A DNA stretch of 64,000 nt from Rheinheimera pacifica (lineage in GTDB: Bacteria; Pseudomonadota; Gammaproteobacteria; Enterobacterales; Alteromonadaceae). The position numbers and the translations under genes were made by a program. Below are positions 8,348-17,640 of this stretch, piece by piece (position 1 is the stretch's first letter; each line of letters begins with the position of its first letter). The notes below the pieces were generated by a model. It saw only the letters and a list, made by a program, of their open reading frames with translations, did no database searches and had not been told where the DNA came from. The DNA lies in contig NZ_FNXF01000008.1 of the NCBI RefSeq assembly GCF_900108485.1, positions 104,907 to 168,906 of the forward strand, in the 5' to 3' direction.

Positions 8348-9066
8348 GGTTTTCCCCTTCAGTGTTTTATGCGGTCTCTGGTGCTCTGATGTTGCTGGTA
8401 AGCGGGCATAGCCTGGCCGATGGCCGGGTAGTAGACAAGGTATATCATCCTTATGTGCAGGCGTTGGAACGCGGTGTTGAGTACCGCTACTTTTATCAGC
8501 GCCAGGCTGATCACCCCGACAACAACACTATGGGGCAAAAGCTGGGTTATGGTTTTTCGGTAGCTGAGCGCGCCGCACTGGAAATTTATCTGGTAGCTGA
8601 CAGAGTAAGCCCTGAAGATTATAAGCTGTCTGGCTATGAGCTGGAGCTGCGCTGGATGCTGACAGAACAAGGCCAGTATAGTGCCGACTGGGGCATGTTG
8701 TTTGAACTGGAGCGGCAAAACAACCAGGATAATTATGAGTTTACTACCGGGCTTTTAATGGAAAAAGAGTTTGGCCCCACCAGCCTGACACTAAATATGC
8801 TGGCTGTGTATGAATGGGGTAAAACGCTCAATTCAGAGTGGGAGGCTGAATTCAGGGCGCAGTACCGTTACCGTTGGCGGCCTGCCATACAACCGGCTAT
8901 TGAACTGTATGTCGGTGAAAATTACAAAGGCGCAGGCCCAAGCTTAATGGGCGTGCATAAGTTTGATAAGCAAAAACAGTTAAAATGGGAGTTGGCAGTA
9001 ATTATGGCGATTGATAACGATACGGTTGATCGTACTTTACGTTTTGCGCTGGAGTATGAGTTTTAA
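8344..9066 (+). CDS. Putative outer-membrane beta-barrel protein
   Basis: 240 residues with a signal peptide (cleavage near HSLA-DG, about 25) and alternating amphipathic strands ending in FALEYEF, a C-terminal Phe typical of BAM-inserted barrels. No named family is claimed. Last gene of the operon, overlapping the FTR1-like gene by four bases; the preceding AAGGAG gives a good ribosome site. It may complete an envelope-spanning path with the cupredoxin and FTR1-like proteins. Confidence 0.6.
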   Translation: MRFSPSVFYAVSGALMLLVSGHSLADGRVVDKVYHPYVQALERGVEYRYFYQRQADHPDNNTMGQKLGYGFSVAERAALEIYLVADRVSPEDYKLSGYELELRWMLTEQGQYSADWGMLFELERQNNQDNYEFTTGLLMEKEFGPTSLTLNMLAVYEWGKTLNSEWEAEFRAQYRYRWRPAIQPAIELYVGENYKGAGPSLMGVHKFDKQKQLKWELAVIMAIDNDTVDRTLRFALEYEF

Positions 9067-9090
9067 AACAATCTCTTAGAGAGTTAAAAT

Positions 9091-9107
9091 CTTAAGGCTC
9101 TCTTAAG
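9091..9107 (+). promoter_or_regulatory. BqsR-type tandem box before the LtaS-like gene
   Basis: CTTAAG-GCTCT-CTTAAG, a second perfect TTAAG-N6-TTAAG direct repeat, 45 bp before the start codon. TATGCT (9118-9123) lies ten bases downstream as a likely -10. The same architecture as 852-868 argues that one regulator controls both transcripts. Confidence 0.72.
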
Positions 9108-9152
9108 TTTTCACTTCTATGCTGGCCTTTAAATATTTTCTGAGGCTGGTTC

Positions 9153-11156
9153 ATGTCTGCAATAAAAACTATAAAAGCGCCTGTTTTCTCCTCATGGTTT
9201 TGCCTTGGTCCTTACCGTTATTTAATCCGTACTGCGGTGCTTGGGTTAGTGTTGCTTAGTCTGAGCCGCTTGGCTTTAGTGCTATGGCAATATGATAGAG
9301 TAGAGCAAACTGGTTTGCTGTGGCAGGTATTATTGCAAGGTGTCAGGGCTGACATTATTATGATGGGCTTGTTGCTGCTGGTGCCTGTGCTGCTTATTCC
9401 ACTGGCTTCAGTTCGCGCTATGGGTAACCTCTGGTTTCAGTTTAGTTATTTGTGGTGCCTTGGCGCTTTGGTGCTATTGGTATTTATGGAACTGGCGTCA
9501 CCGGCCTTTATTTTGCAATATGATGTGCGGCCAAACCGGCTTTTTGTGGAGTACCTGAAGTACCCCAAAGAAGTGTTGTCAACGTTATGGTTTGGTTTTC
9601 GTTTATCTTTAGTTCTGGGCATTATTGCGACAGTCACTCTGGCCTGGTTGATACGGCGTGTATTTCTGCTGGGGCAATGCAGTTTAAAGCAGTGGTCTGC
9701 TGTTAAAACTATGGGTATGTGGGCTCTGGCGGTGTTGCTGCTTCTTGCCGGTATCCGCTCTACTACTGATCATCGGCCTGCTAATCCTGCAATTTTTGCA
9801 ATTACTGCCGATGCTATGGTCAACTCGTTGGTTTTAAATTCTGCTTATTCAGTACTTTATGCCATTTATAATTTAAAGCATGAAGCACATTCTAGCGAAA
9901 TCTATGGCCGCTTGCCTACAGAGCAGATGCTGAAGTTGAGTCTGGACTGGCCCTGGTTAAAGACTTATCAGTTTAGCAATCCGGATTACCCGACAGTACA
10001 CTGGCAACAAGCCACGGTAAAACGTGCTAAGCCGCTGAATCTGGTTATTGTGCTGCAAGAAAGTATGGGGGCCACTTTTGTGCAATCTTTAGGTGGCGAA
10101 GCCGTAACACCTGAGCTGGATAAGCTGAAACAGCAGGGATTATGGTTTGAGAATTTATATGCAACAGGCACCCGATCAGTGCGCGGTATTGAAGCAGTTG
10201 TAGCGGGGTTTCCACCCACACCTGCGCAAAGCACAGTGAAATTATCCAACAGTCAGCAACACTTTACTACTCTTGCATCAATTCTAAAAGCTCAGGGCTA
10301 TCACACCCAGTTTATCTATGGCGGCGAAGCGCATTTTGATAATATGCGCAGCTTTTTTACCGGTAACGGAATGCAGCAAATTGTAGATCAAAGCCAAATG
10401 GCTAACCCTGTATTTACTGGTAGTTGGGGAGTCAGCGATGAAGACTTATTTAATACGGCACACCAACAATTAACCGCTCTACATCAGCAAAATCAACCGT
10501 TTTTCAGCCTGATTTTTACTTCCAGTAATCACGAGCCTTTTGAGTTTCCCGATGGCCGTATAACGTTGCACGAAGCTCCAAAATATACAGTAAATAATGC
10601 GGTGAAATACGCTGATTGGGCAATGGGCCAGTTTTTCCGGCAGGCACAACAAAGTGACTATTGGCAGGATACAGTGTTTTTAATTGTTGCCGATCATGAT
10701 AACAGGGTATACGGCGATAGCCTGATCCCTGTAGATAAATTTCATATCCCCGGGTTAATTTTAGGACCTGGCATCCAAGCCGAAAAGCTACAAATGTTGG
10801 CCAGCCAGATTGATTTAGCACCCACCTTGTTGTCCATGATAGGCGTATCCAGTTGTCATACCATGACAGGACGGGATTTTACTCTGGATAAAACCAGCCC
10901 CGGCCGGGCTTTGTTACAGTTTGGGGATTATTTTGCTCTGATGCAGGGCGACAAACTGGTGATCCTCAAGCCTGACGGAAAAAGTGTAGAAGCCACGTAT
11001 CGATTCCGGCAACAAAAGCTCAGTATAAGCGGGCGGGCAGTTTCTCAGGCAGATAAAAATACAGCGTTGGCTTTGGTGCAATTACCATCCTACTTATATC
11101 GGGAACAGAAAAATGCCAGCACGGCGCTTTGTTCCCCATCGTTACCAGTAAACTGA
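9153..11156 (+). CDS. LTA synthase/phosphoglycerol transferase-type sulfatase-fold membrane enzyme
   Basis: 667 residues: about five N-terminal membrane helices followed by a periplasmic alkaline-phosphatase-superfamily domain. Candidate catalytic and metal residues are E303 (VLQESMG), the nucleophile T340 (TGTRSVRG), and D514-H515 (VADHDNR). The family transfers phospho-head-groups (phosphoglycerol, phosphoethanolamine) from phospholipids onto envelope glycans or lipids. The length and GTRSVRG motif favour the LtaS/OpgB branch over EptA. A BqsR-type box precedes it, so it is likely induced with the upstream operon as a surface modification. Confidence 0.82.
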   Translation: MSAIKTIKAPVFSSWFCLGPYRYLIRTAVLGLVLLSLSRLALVLWQYDRVEQTGLLWQVLLQGVRADIIMMGLLLLVPVLLIPLASVRAMGNLWFQFSYLWCLGALVLLVFMELASPAFILQYDVRPNRLFVEYLKYPKEVLSTLWFGFRLSLVLGIIATVTLAWLIRRVFLLGQCSLKQWSAVKTMGMWALAVLLLLAGIRSTTDHRPANPAIFAITADAMVNSLVLNSAYSVLYAIYNLKHEAHSSEIYGRLPTEQMLKLSLDWPWLKTYQFSNPDYPTVHWQQATVKRAKPLNLVIVLQESMGATFVQSLGGEAVTPELDKLKQQGLWFENLYATGTRSVRGIEAVVAGFPPTPAQSTVKLSNSQQHFTTLASILKAQGYHTQFIYGGEAHFDNMRSFFTGNGMQQIVDQSQMANPVFTGSWGVSDEDLFNTAHQQLTALHQQNQPFFSLIFTSSNHEPFEFPDGRITLHEAPKYTVNNAVKYADWAMGQFFRQAQQSDYWQDTVFLIVADHDNRVYGDSLIPVDKFHIPGLILGPGIQAEKLQMLASQIDLAPTLLSMIGVSSCHTMTGRDFTLDKTSPGRALLQFGDYFALMQGDKLVILKPDGKSVEATYRFRQQKLSISGRAVSQADKNTALALVQLPSYLYREQKNASTALCSPSLPVN

Positions 11157-11254
11157 TCTGCGGTGGAATTCTCTACCGTTACCTACTACCTGTGTTTATT
11201 TTAATTCAACCAGAATAATTAGACCTGGCAGGCGGTAGTCAGAAGCATTTCTGC

Positions 11255-11263
11255 TGTTATAAT
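11255..11263 (+). promoter_or_regulatory. Extended -10 promoter element of glnS
   Basis: TGTTATAAT, a perfect TATAAT with an upstream TG, 67 bp before the glnS start. No good -35 is seen at the usual distance, as is normal for extended -10 promoters. Confidence 0.55.
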
Positions 11264-11330
11264 GCCGCCATATTTCAGTAATTTTAGCCAGTGCAGCCGC
11301 GCTGGTTTTTCAGATAGGGATTTGAATTTT

Positions 11331-12998
11331 ATGGCGGACGTTGAACATCGCCCAACTAATTTTATTCGTCAGATCATTGATACTGATTTAGCCTCCGGTA
11401 AACACAGTGCTGTGCAAACCCGGTTTCCGCCTGAACCCAATGGTTACTTACACATTGGCCATGCTAAATCTATCTGCCTGAATTTTGGTATTGCCCAGGA
11501 TTATCAGGGTAAATGCAACCTGCGGTTTGATGATACTAACCCGGAAAAAGAAAACGTCGAGTTTGTGAATTCCATTTCGCACGACGTGAACTGGCTGGGC
11601 TTTCAGTGGGATGGCGCTGTACGTTATTCTTCAGATTACTTTGATACATTATATGGCTATGCAGTTGAATTAATTAACAAAGGCCTGGCTTATGTTTGCT
11701 TTTTAAATGGCGAACAAATGCGTGAGTACCGTGGCAATTTAACCCAACCGGGTAAACCCAGCCCGACACGGGATACCAGCCCGGCGGAAAACCTGGCGCT
11801 GTTTGAAAAAATGCGGGCCGGTGGTTTTAAAGAGGGCGAGTGTTCGCTGCGCGCCAAAATTGATATGACATCCAGCTTTATGGTTATGCGCGACCCGGTA
11901 ATTTACCGCGTTAAGTTTGCCCATCACCATCAAACCGGTGACAAGTGGTGCATTTACCCGATGTACGACTTCACCCACTGTATTTCTGATGCGCTGGAGG
12001 GGGTTACACACTCACTGTGTACACTGGAGTTTCAGGATAACCGCCGTTTATATGACTGGATTTTGGATAACATTACTATTGCCTGTCACCCGCAGCAGAT
12101 TGAGTTTTCACGCTTAAATCTGGAATTTGCAGTAATGAGCAAACGTAAACTGCAAACGCTGGTAGAAAAAAACGTTGTATCCGGTTGGGACGACCCACGT
12201 ATGCCAACCATTGCTGGTTTACGCCGTCGTGGTTACACGCCAGCGGCTATTCGTGAGTTTGCCAAACGCATCGGGGTTACCAAGCAAGACAATGTAATTG
12301 AAATGAGCGCACTGGAAGCCTGTATCCGCGAAGATTTAGATGCAGCTGCACCACGTGCTATGGCGGTGCTTGATCCGCTGAAAGTAACTATTACTAACTT
12401 TCCGGCCGATGGCGTTGAGTGGGTTGAGGCGCCAAATCATCCGAAAGATGAAACCATGGGCAGCCGCAAACTGCCGTTTGGACCGGTAGTGTATATCGAC
12501 CGTGCCGATTTTCGCGAAGAGGCCAACAAGAAGTATAAACGCCTGGTATTAAACGGCGATGTTCGTTTGCGTAATGCCTATGTGATCCATGCTGATGAAA
12601 TGGTAAAAGACAGCGAAGGTAATATTGTTGAATTAAAATGCAGTTACTTACCGGAAACCCTGGGTGAAAACCCGGCTGATGGGCGTAAAGTACGCGGCGT
12701 AATTCATTGGGTTGAAGCTAAACACGCAGTGCCAGCTGAGTTTCGTGTATATGACCGGTTGTTCAGCGTGGCTAACCCGGCAGCAGAAGACGACTTCCTG
12801 CAGGTGATTAATGCGCAGTCGTTAGTGATTAAACAAGGTTTGGTGGAGCCATCACTAAAAACGGCTAAAGCAGAGCAGGCCTATCAGTTTGAGCGTGAAG
12901 GCTATTACTGTGCAGATAATAAAGACAGCAATCCTAACAAGCTGGTATTTAACCGTACCGTAGGGCTGCGGGACAGTTGGGGTAAAGAAGAGGAATAA
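11331..12998 (+). CDS. glnS: Glutamine-tRNA ligase
   Basis: 555 residues, the usual GlnRS length. Class I signatures HIGH (41-44) and MSKRK (269-273) are intact, and GlnRS-specific stretches such as [31 protein letters not shown] and PHQ-type end residues are present. It charges tRNA-Gln with glutamine. The start at 11331 ([14 protein letters not shown]) matches the family N-terminus; the frame extends 23 codons upstream through the -10 element and is not used. A palindromic terminator follows. Confidence 0.96.
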   Translation: MADVEHRPTNFIRQIIDTDLASGKHSAVQTRFPPEPNGYLHIGHAKSICLNFGIAQDYQGKCNLRFDDTNPEKENVEFVNSISHDVNWLGFQWDGAVRYSSDYFDTLYGYAVELINKGLAYVCFLNGEQMREYRGNLTQPGKPSPTRDTSPAENLALFEKMRAGGFKEGECSLRAKIDMTSSFMVMRDPVIYRVKFAHHHQTGDKWCIYPMYDFTHCISDALEGVTHSLCTLEFQDNRRLYDWILDNITIACHPQQIEFSRLNLEFAVMSKRKLQTLVEKNVVSGWDDPRMPTIAGLRRRGYTPAAIREFAKRIGVTKQDNVIEMSALEACIREDLDAAAPRAMAVLDPLKVTITNFPADGVEWVEAPNHPKDETMGSRKLPFGPVVYIDRADFREEANKKYKRLVLNGDVRLRNAYVIHADEMVKDSEGNIVELKCSYLPETLGENPADGRKVRGVIHWVEAKHAVPAEFRVYDRLFSVANPAAEDDFLQVINAQSLVIKQGLVEPSLKTAKAEQAYQFEREGYYCADNKDSNPNKLVFNRTVGLRDSWGKEEE

Positions 12999-13018
12999 TT
13001 CTCTTCAGTCAGACAACT

Positions 13019-13043
13019 AAAGGCCGCAGATACTGCGGCCTTT
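13019..13043. terminator. Bidirectional terminator between glnS and the DUF3185 gene
   Basis: AAAGGCCGCAG-ATA-CTGCGGCCTTT, an 11-bp perfect stem with T/A flanks on both sides, between convergent genes. Confidence 0.75.
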
Positions 13044-13055
13044 AAGTTAAGCGGG

Positions 13056-13250
13056 TTATTTTTTCAGTAACACACCCAAACCCACAATTGCAGCTATAGC
13101 ACCGCCAATCAAAAACCAGATGGCGTTATCAGTTGGGCTGCCTGTTACCACCTCAGTTACCTGAGAAGCAGCTGAATTATATTCATTGTAACCAAAATAT
13201 AACAAAATGACACCGGCGACTAAAATTGCTAAACCCAGAATTTTATTCAT
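13056..13250 (-). CDS. DUF3185 small membrane protein
   Basis: 64 residues with two membrane helices (about 4-20 and 43-62) and the DUF3185 hallmarks: LILYFGYNEY-like first helix end and LIGGAIAAIVGLGVLL. Function unknown; a good ribosome site (GGAGATAAAC read on the minus strand) precedes its ATG. Monocistronic and convergent with glnS. Confidence 0.8.
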   Translation of the reverse strand: MNKILGLAILVAGVILLYFGYNEYNSAASQVTEVVTGSPTDNAIWFLIGGAIAAIVGLGVLLKK

Positions 13251-13385
13251 GTTTATCTCCTGCCTTCTCTCTTTATCACACTGTTGTTCGATATTCTCAA
13301 GTAAATATCAAGTTTATGCTGACTATTTGCAGCAAATTGGATAATACTTCAGTGATAACATGGCACAGTTATCCGGTGAAAAATA

Positions 13386-14225
13386 GTGATACGTATCATT
13401 TTACTTTGTTTTTTTCTGCCCGCGTTTGCCGGGGCGGCAGAGTTAGTACGATACCCGGCAATTGCGCATGTTGAAGATCCGCGGTCTGTTTATCCGCTAG
13501 CGTTGCTGGAGCTGGCACTGGCACAATCGGAGCGGCAGTATCAGCTGCAAAGCTCGTCTGAGCGTATGTCTAAATCACGCAGTATAGTGTTTTTAAAAGA
13601 ACAGGCCGAGCTGGATGTACTGTGGACGATGACCTCTGTTGAGCGTGAACTGGATTTACGACCTATTCGCATTCCTATTTTTAAGGGCCTAAGCGGTTAT
13701 CGTATTATGCTGATCCGCAAAGATCAGCAAGCTAAGTTTGCACCCACTGCTAAACCAGAGCAGATCCGCCGCCTGGTGTATGCACAGGGCCATGACTGGG
13801 TTGATGCCAAGGTACTGCAACTTAATGGCTTTTCGGTGATTGGCGCAGCCGGTTACGACAATTTATTTTCGATGCTGGAAAAAGGCCGGGTGGATGCGGT
13901 GCCACGTAATGCGCTGGAAATTGCTGATGAAGCCGCACTGCTTACTGAGCGTAATATAGTAACTGAGCAAAACTGGGTTATTTATTACCCCACAGCCAGC
14001 TATTTTTTTGTTAATTATGCCAATAAGCAGTTAGCACAGGACATTGAAAGCGGGCTGCATAAAATTATTGCTGATGGTACTTTTGATCGGCTTTTTTATC
14101 AGTTTTTCGCCAACCATCTGGCCGAGCTACAGCTGGATAAACGGCAAATAATAAAGTTGGAGAATCCGCTTTTGCCTGCACAAACGCCTATTAAAGATAG
14201 CCGACTCTGGTATTATCCGCAGTAA
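13386..14225 (+). CDS. Periplasmic solute-binding-like protein (SBP_bac_3 type)
   Basis: 279 residues with a signal peptide (cleavage near AGA-AE, about 17) and the two-lobed amino-acid-binding-protein pattern: LALAQSERQYQL, an SGYRIMLIRKD hinge region, LEKGRVDAVPRNALE and a C-terminal GTFDRLFYQF. No ABC permease genes are adjacent, so it may be a stand-alone binding or sensory protein. The best start is GTG at 13386, which lies inside a 12-bp palindrome; the ribosome site is weak. Confidence 0.72.
   Translation: MIRIILLCFFLPAFAGAAELVRYPAIAHVEDPRSVYPLALLELALAQSERQYQLQSSSERMSKSRSIVFLKEQAELDVLWTMTSVERELDLRPIRIPIFKGLSGYRIMLIRKDQQAKFAPTAKPEQIRRLVYAQGHDWVDAKVLQLNGFSVIGAAGYDNLFSMLEKGRVDAVPRNALEIADEAALLTERNIVTEQNWVIYYPTASYFFVNYANKQLAQDIESGLHKIIADGTFDRLFYQFFANHLAELQLDKRQIIKLENPLLPAQTPIKDSRLWYYPQ
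13387..13398. promoter_or_regulatory. 12-bp palindrome over the start codon
   Basis: TGATACGTATCA is a perfect palindrome that includes the last two bases of the GTG start of the solute-binding-like gene. It could be an operator or a chance feature. Confidence 0.25.
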
Positions 14226-14257
14226 GTATCACACTTTGCCTAACCTCTGGATGTACG

Positions 14258-14881
14258 ATGGAGCTATTTTTAGCGGTGTTGTTTTTTGCCTTTTCTACCA
14301 CTATTACACCTGGTCCTAATAACGTGATGATTATGTCATCTGGCGTAAACTATGGCATTAAAGCCAGTGTGCCGCACTGGCTGGGCATATGTTTAGGTTT
14401 TCCGCTGATGGTGCTGCTGGTGGGGCTGGGGTTTGGCGTTGTGTTCGAGCGTTATCCGCACCTGCATCAACTGATTAAAGTGGTGGGGGTTGTGTATCTT
14501 ATCTGGCTGGCCTGGCACATTGCCAGCGCCGAACCCAAAGCAATAGAAAAGGGCAAAAGTAAGCCATTTAGCTTTATACAGGCTGCATTGTTTCAATGGG
14601 TTAATGGCAAAGCCTGGGTAATGGCCAGTGGTGCTGTCGCCGCTTTTACCACGGTAGGGGGCGTATATTGGCTGGAAGTGAGCGTAATTACCGCCGCTTT
14701 TTTACTGGTTGCTTTTCCTTGTGTGGGGGCCTGGCTGGTATTTGGTGCAGCCCTCAGAGCAGTGCTAACTAAACCTCTGTTTCAGCGTATATTTAATATT
14801 TGCATGGCCATTATTTTACTGTTGTCGGTAGTGCCGGTTGTGCTTGAAATCTGGCATTATTATTTTATGCCGGCAATGTAA
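14258..14881 (+). CDS. LysE/RhtB family translocator
   Basis: 207 residues, six predicted membrane helices and the family signature TPGPNNVMIMSSGVNYG near the N-terminus (about 17-33). Members export amino acids or homoserine lactone-like compounds; the substrate here cannot be read. It sits next to the solute-binding-like gene but with its own short leader. Confidence 0.85.
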   Translation: MELFLAVLFFAFSTTITPGPNNVMIMSSGVNYGIKASVPHWLGICLGFPLMVLLVGLGFGVVFERYPHLHQLIKVVGVVYLIWLAWHIASAEPKAIEKGKSKPFSFIQAALFQWVNGKAWVMASGAVAAFTTVGGVYWLEVSVITAAFLLVAFPCVGAWLVFGAALRAVLTKPLFQRIFNICMAIILLLSVVPVVLEIWHYYFMPAM

Positions 14882-14911
14882 TTGTGGTTTGATAGTTTGG
14901 GTTTTGTGCAG

Positions 14912-15439
14912 ATGAATGGCAGTGCGGAAAAAATAAAGCTGGAGCATGAAGCGGCAAGGTTATTTATGCGCTTGTACGAACAGCGCTTTGGTATTGCTAT
15001 GCGCCATATCTGGCATAACGAGCCGGCGCGGCCGGATGTATCCTGTTACTACGACGAGCAAAAGCTGGATTTGGAAATTGCCCACTTGTATGGCAGTGAA
15101 GTGGAAGCAATGCATATTCTCGGCCGCGAGCTTGGCAGTAACACCCACAAAGAGCTGTTGGCATTGCTGCGCACCCCGGTGCAACATCGTTTGCTGACGG
15201 CACTGAACCGGCTGATCAGTAATAAAGCAGAAAAAACCTACCATACCGAGCGGGTTTGGTTGGTGATCCGCAATGCTAATCCGCTGTGGACAAGGCGCGA
15301 AATTTTGCAGCATTACCATCAATTGCATATGCCCAAACGCCACCCGTTTGAACAAATCTGGTTAATCGGCGATATGCAGGGCCAAAGCGGCATTCTGGCA
15401 CTGTATCCCTCCACGCTAACTGTACTGGAGCACGGCTGA
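14912..15439 (+). CDS. Hypothetical protein
   Basis: 175 residues from the ATG at 14912 (a TTG at 14882 would add ten). Soluble, rich in His, Arg and Leu; IAHLYGSEVEAMHILGRELG and TYHTERVWLVIRNANPLWTRREIL are its distinctive parts. I do not recognise the family. It overlaps the start of the next gene (TGATG), so the two are probably co-translated. Confidence 0.6.
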   Translation: MNGSAEKIKLEHEAARLFMRLYEQRFGIAMRHIWHNEPARPDVSCYYDEQKLDLEIAHLYGSEVEAMHILGRELGSNTHKELLALLRTPVQHRLLTALNRLISNKAEKTYHTERVWLVIRNANPLWTRREILQHYHQLHMPKRHPFEQIWLIGDMQGQSGILALYPSTLTVLEHG

Positions 15440-15813
15440 TGCTGGCGTTTTACCGGCGTTGGGCACGGCGACTGTATCCACTGCGGCCTTTTTTTTTGCT
15501 GTTATGCATTTTGGCGGTAGCCGCTTTTGGCTGGTTATTATTTGCCGCTACTGTGGAACAGGCGCAGCGCTGGCAACTAAGCAGTGTGCTGTTAGCCGTA
15601 AGCAGTTTGCTGCTGTGGTTATGGGCCGGTTTATTTAACCGTGAGTTGCCGGTGGTAATCAGCGGACAAGGCCTGCTGCTGAAGCTTAAAACCAACCTGG
15701 TAAGGCTGTTTTACTATCTGCTGGCGCTGCTGATCACGCTGCTGCTGTTGGCAACCACCTACCTTGGCCTGCGTGTACTTAAAAGTATAATAGCCGCCTT
15801 ATTTTTTAGCTGA
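15439..15813 (+). CDS. Hypothetical membrane protein
   Basis: 124 residues with three or four hydrophobic segments and a basic N-terminus (FYRRWARRLYPLR). The start overlaps the preceding stop by one base. No recognised family. It ends ten bases before earP. Confidence 0.6.
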   Translation: MLAFYRRWARRLYPLRPFFLLLCILAVAAFGWLLFAATVEQAQRWQLSSVLLAVSSLLLWLWAGLFNRELPVVISGQGLLLKLKTNLVRLFYYLLALLITLLLLATTYLGLRVLKSIIAALFFS

Positions 15814-15822
15814 GCATTAACT

Positions 15823-16992
15823 ATGCAGAACACCGCTGTGCGCTGGGATATATTCTGCGCTGTGATTGATAACTTCGGCGATATTGGTATTTGCTGGCGG
15901 CTGTGCCGGCAGTTAGTGGCCGAACACCATATAACAGTGCAGCTGTGGGTGGATGATTTAGCCAGCTTCAGCAAAATTTGCCCGCAAATTGATGTCACCG
16001 CCGATGAACAGCAACAGGCCGGGGTGTTGATTAAACGCTGGGCGGCCACGACTGATTGGCAACAGTGCACCGTAGCTGAGGTAGTAATAGAAGCGCTGGC
16101 CTGCACTATTCCGCTGCCGTATCAGCAAAAAATGGCACAGCAAGCGGTTAAACCGCTGTGGTTGAACCTGGAGTATTTGTCGGCCGAAGCCTGGGTAGAG
16201 GGCTGCCATGCTTTGCCCTCACCACAACCGCAGCTGGCGCTGGATAAACACTTCTTTTTCCCGGGCTTTACCGCTGCTACCGGCGGCTTATTGCAAGAGC
16301 GTACTTTACAACAGCAGGCCGCACTGTTTATCGCGGATGCTGATGCACAGCAGGCGTTTTGGCAGCAGTTGGGGGTGGCAGAGCACGCGCGCTATCAGCA
16401 GAAAATTTCCCTGTTTGCTTATGATCATCCGCAGCTGGAAACGTTGCTCGCCTGTTGGCAGCAAGCGCCGGTTAATAGCCTTTGTATAGTGCCGCAGGGC
16501 GCATTGGCCAACCAACTTGCTGCTTTATACCCGCAGTTGCAGCAAGATGCTGAGCTGACATTAAATCAGTTGACGTTGAAAATAGTGCCTTTTATGGCGC
16601 AAGACGATTACGACAAACTGCTGTGGGCTTGTGATATCAACTTTGTCCGCGGTGAAGACTCAATTATTCGTGCGCACTGGGCCGCTAAGCCGTTTATCTG
16701 GCAAATTTACCGTCAGGCAGAGCAGGCGCATCTGGATAAGCTGCAGGCTTTTATGCAGCGTTACTGTGCGCAAATGCCTGAAGATGTTGCTGATAATTTG
16801 CAAGAATTCTGGCTGGCCTGGAATACCAACAGCCAGCTTGAGCATAGCTGGCAAAAATGTAGTGCAAAGCTGGCGCAAATCGCCGAATATAACCGCTATT
16901 GGCGCACAGCGTTAACGGCAAACGGAGATCTTGCCAGCAACCTCGTGCACTTTGTTGAAAAAAAATTTATAATGCGACGCAATTTTTCCTAA
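15823..16992 (+). CDS. earP: EF-P arginine rhamnosyltransferase
   Basis: 389 residues, normal for EarP. The N-terminal WDIFCAVIDNFGDIGICWRL contains the conserved DNFGDIG motif, and FVRGEDSIIRAHWAAKPFIWQIY is the donor-binding C-terminal signature. EarP transfers rhamnose from dTDP-rhamnose to an arginine of EF-P, relieving ribosome stalling at polyproline. The efp gene follows 18 bp later and encodes the arginine-type target, which supports the call. Confidence 0.94.
   Translation: MQNTAVRWDIFCAVIDNFGDIGICWRLCRQLVAEHHITVQLWVDDLASFSKICPQIDVTADEQQQAGVLIKRWAATTDWQQCTVAEVVIEALACTIPLPYQQKMAQQAVKPLWLNLEYLSAEAWVEGCHALPSPQPQLALDKHFFFPGFTAATGGLLQERTLQQQAALFIADADAQQAFWQQLGVAEHARYQQKISLFAYDHPQLETLLACWQQAPVNSLCIVPQGALANQLAALYPQLQQDAELTLNQLTLKIVPFMAQDDYDKLLWACDINFVRGEDSIIRAHWAAKPFIWQIYRQAEQAHLDKLQAFMQRYCAQMPEDVADNLQEFWLAWNTNSQLEHSWQKCSAKLAQIAEYNRYWRTALTANGDLASNLVHFVEKKFIMRRNFS
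16968..16973 (+). promoter_or_regulatory. Possible efp -10 element
   Basis: TATAAT inside the 3' end of earP, 38-43 bp before efp. No convincing -35 at 17 bp; it may give efp extra transcription beyond the earP read-through. Confidence 0.35.
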
Positions 16993-17013
16993 CGAGAAGA
17001 TATTTCAGTCATG

Positions 17014-17571
17014 ATGAAGACAGCTCAAGAACTGCGTGCTGGCCAGGTGATTATGGTTGGCACAGAACCAATGGTAATTTTAAAAGCCGAGTTTAACAAA
17101 TCCGGCCGTAACTCTGCCGTGGTTAAAATGAAAATGAAAAACCTGCTGAATGCGCAGGGCATGGAAACGGTATACCGTGCTGATGACAAGTTTGAGCAGG
17201 TTCTGCTGGAAACTAAAGAAGTAACCTATTCTTACTTCTCTGATCCTATGTACGTATTTATGGATCAGGAATACAACCAGTTTGAAGTTGAAGCAGAAAA
17301 CATGACCGAAGCACTGAAGTACCTGGTAGACGGTATGGAGTGTTCAGTAGTGTTCTATAACGAACGGCCAATTTCTGTTGACCTGCCAACGGTTGTAGTG
17401 CGCACTGTTACTTACACTGAACCAGCTGCCCGTGGTGATACTTCAGGTAAAGTATTAAAACCAGCTAAAATTGAAACTGGTTTTGAGCTAATGGTTCCTG
17501 CTTTCGTTGAAGAAGGCGACAAAATCGAAATCGATACCCGTACCGACGAGTACCGCAGCCGCGCCAAGTAA
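17014..17571 (+). CDS. efp: Elongation factor P, arginine-32 type
   Basis: Two ATGs are adjacent (17011 and 17014). The second gives 185 residues and places the modified arginine exactly at position 32 in NKSGRN, the EarP substrate residue. EF-P enters the ribosomal E site and speeds polyproline synthesis. The three EF-P domains are complete to the DEYRSRAK end. A strong terminator follows. Confidence 0.95.
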   Translation: MKTAQELRAGQVIMVGTEPMVILKAEFNKSGRNSAVVKMKMKNLLNAQGMETVYRADDKFEQVLLETKEVTYSYFSDPMYVFMDQEYNQFEVEAENMTEALKYLVDGMECSVVFYNERPISVDLPTVVVRTVTYTEPAARGDTSGKVLKPAKIETGFELMVPAFVEEGDKIEIDTRTDEYRSRAK

Positions 17572-17589
17572 TACTGGCAGGTTGAAAGT

Positions 17590-17620
17590 AAAAAAGGCGC
17601 TTCGGCGCCTTTTTTATTAC
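17590..17620 (+). terminator. Terminator after efp
   Basis: AAAAAAGGCGC-TTCG-GCGCCTTTTTT: GC-rich stem, UUCG tetraloop, T-run. Confidence 0.9.
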
Positions 17621-17640
17621 CTGATTATGCACAGATTGTG

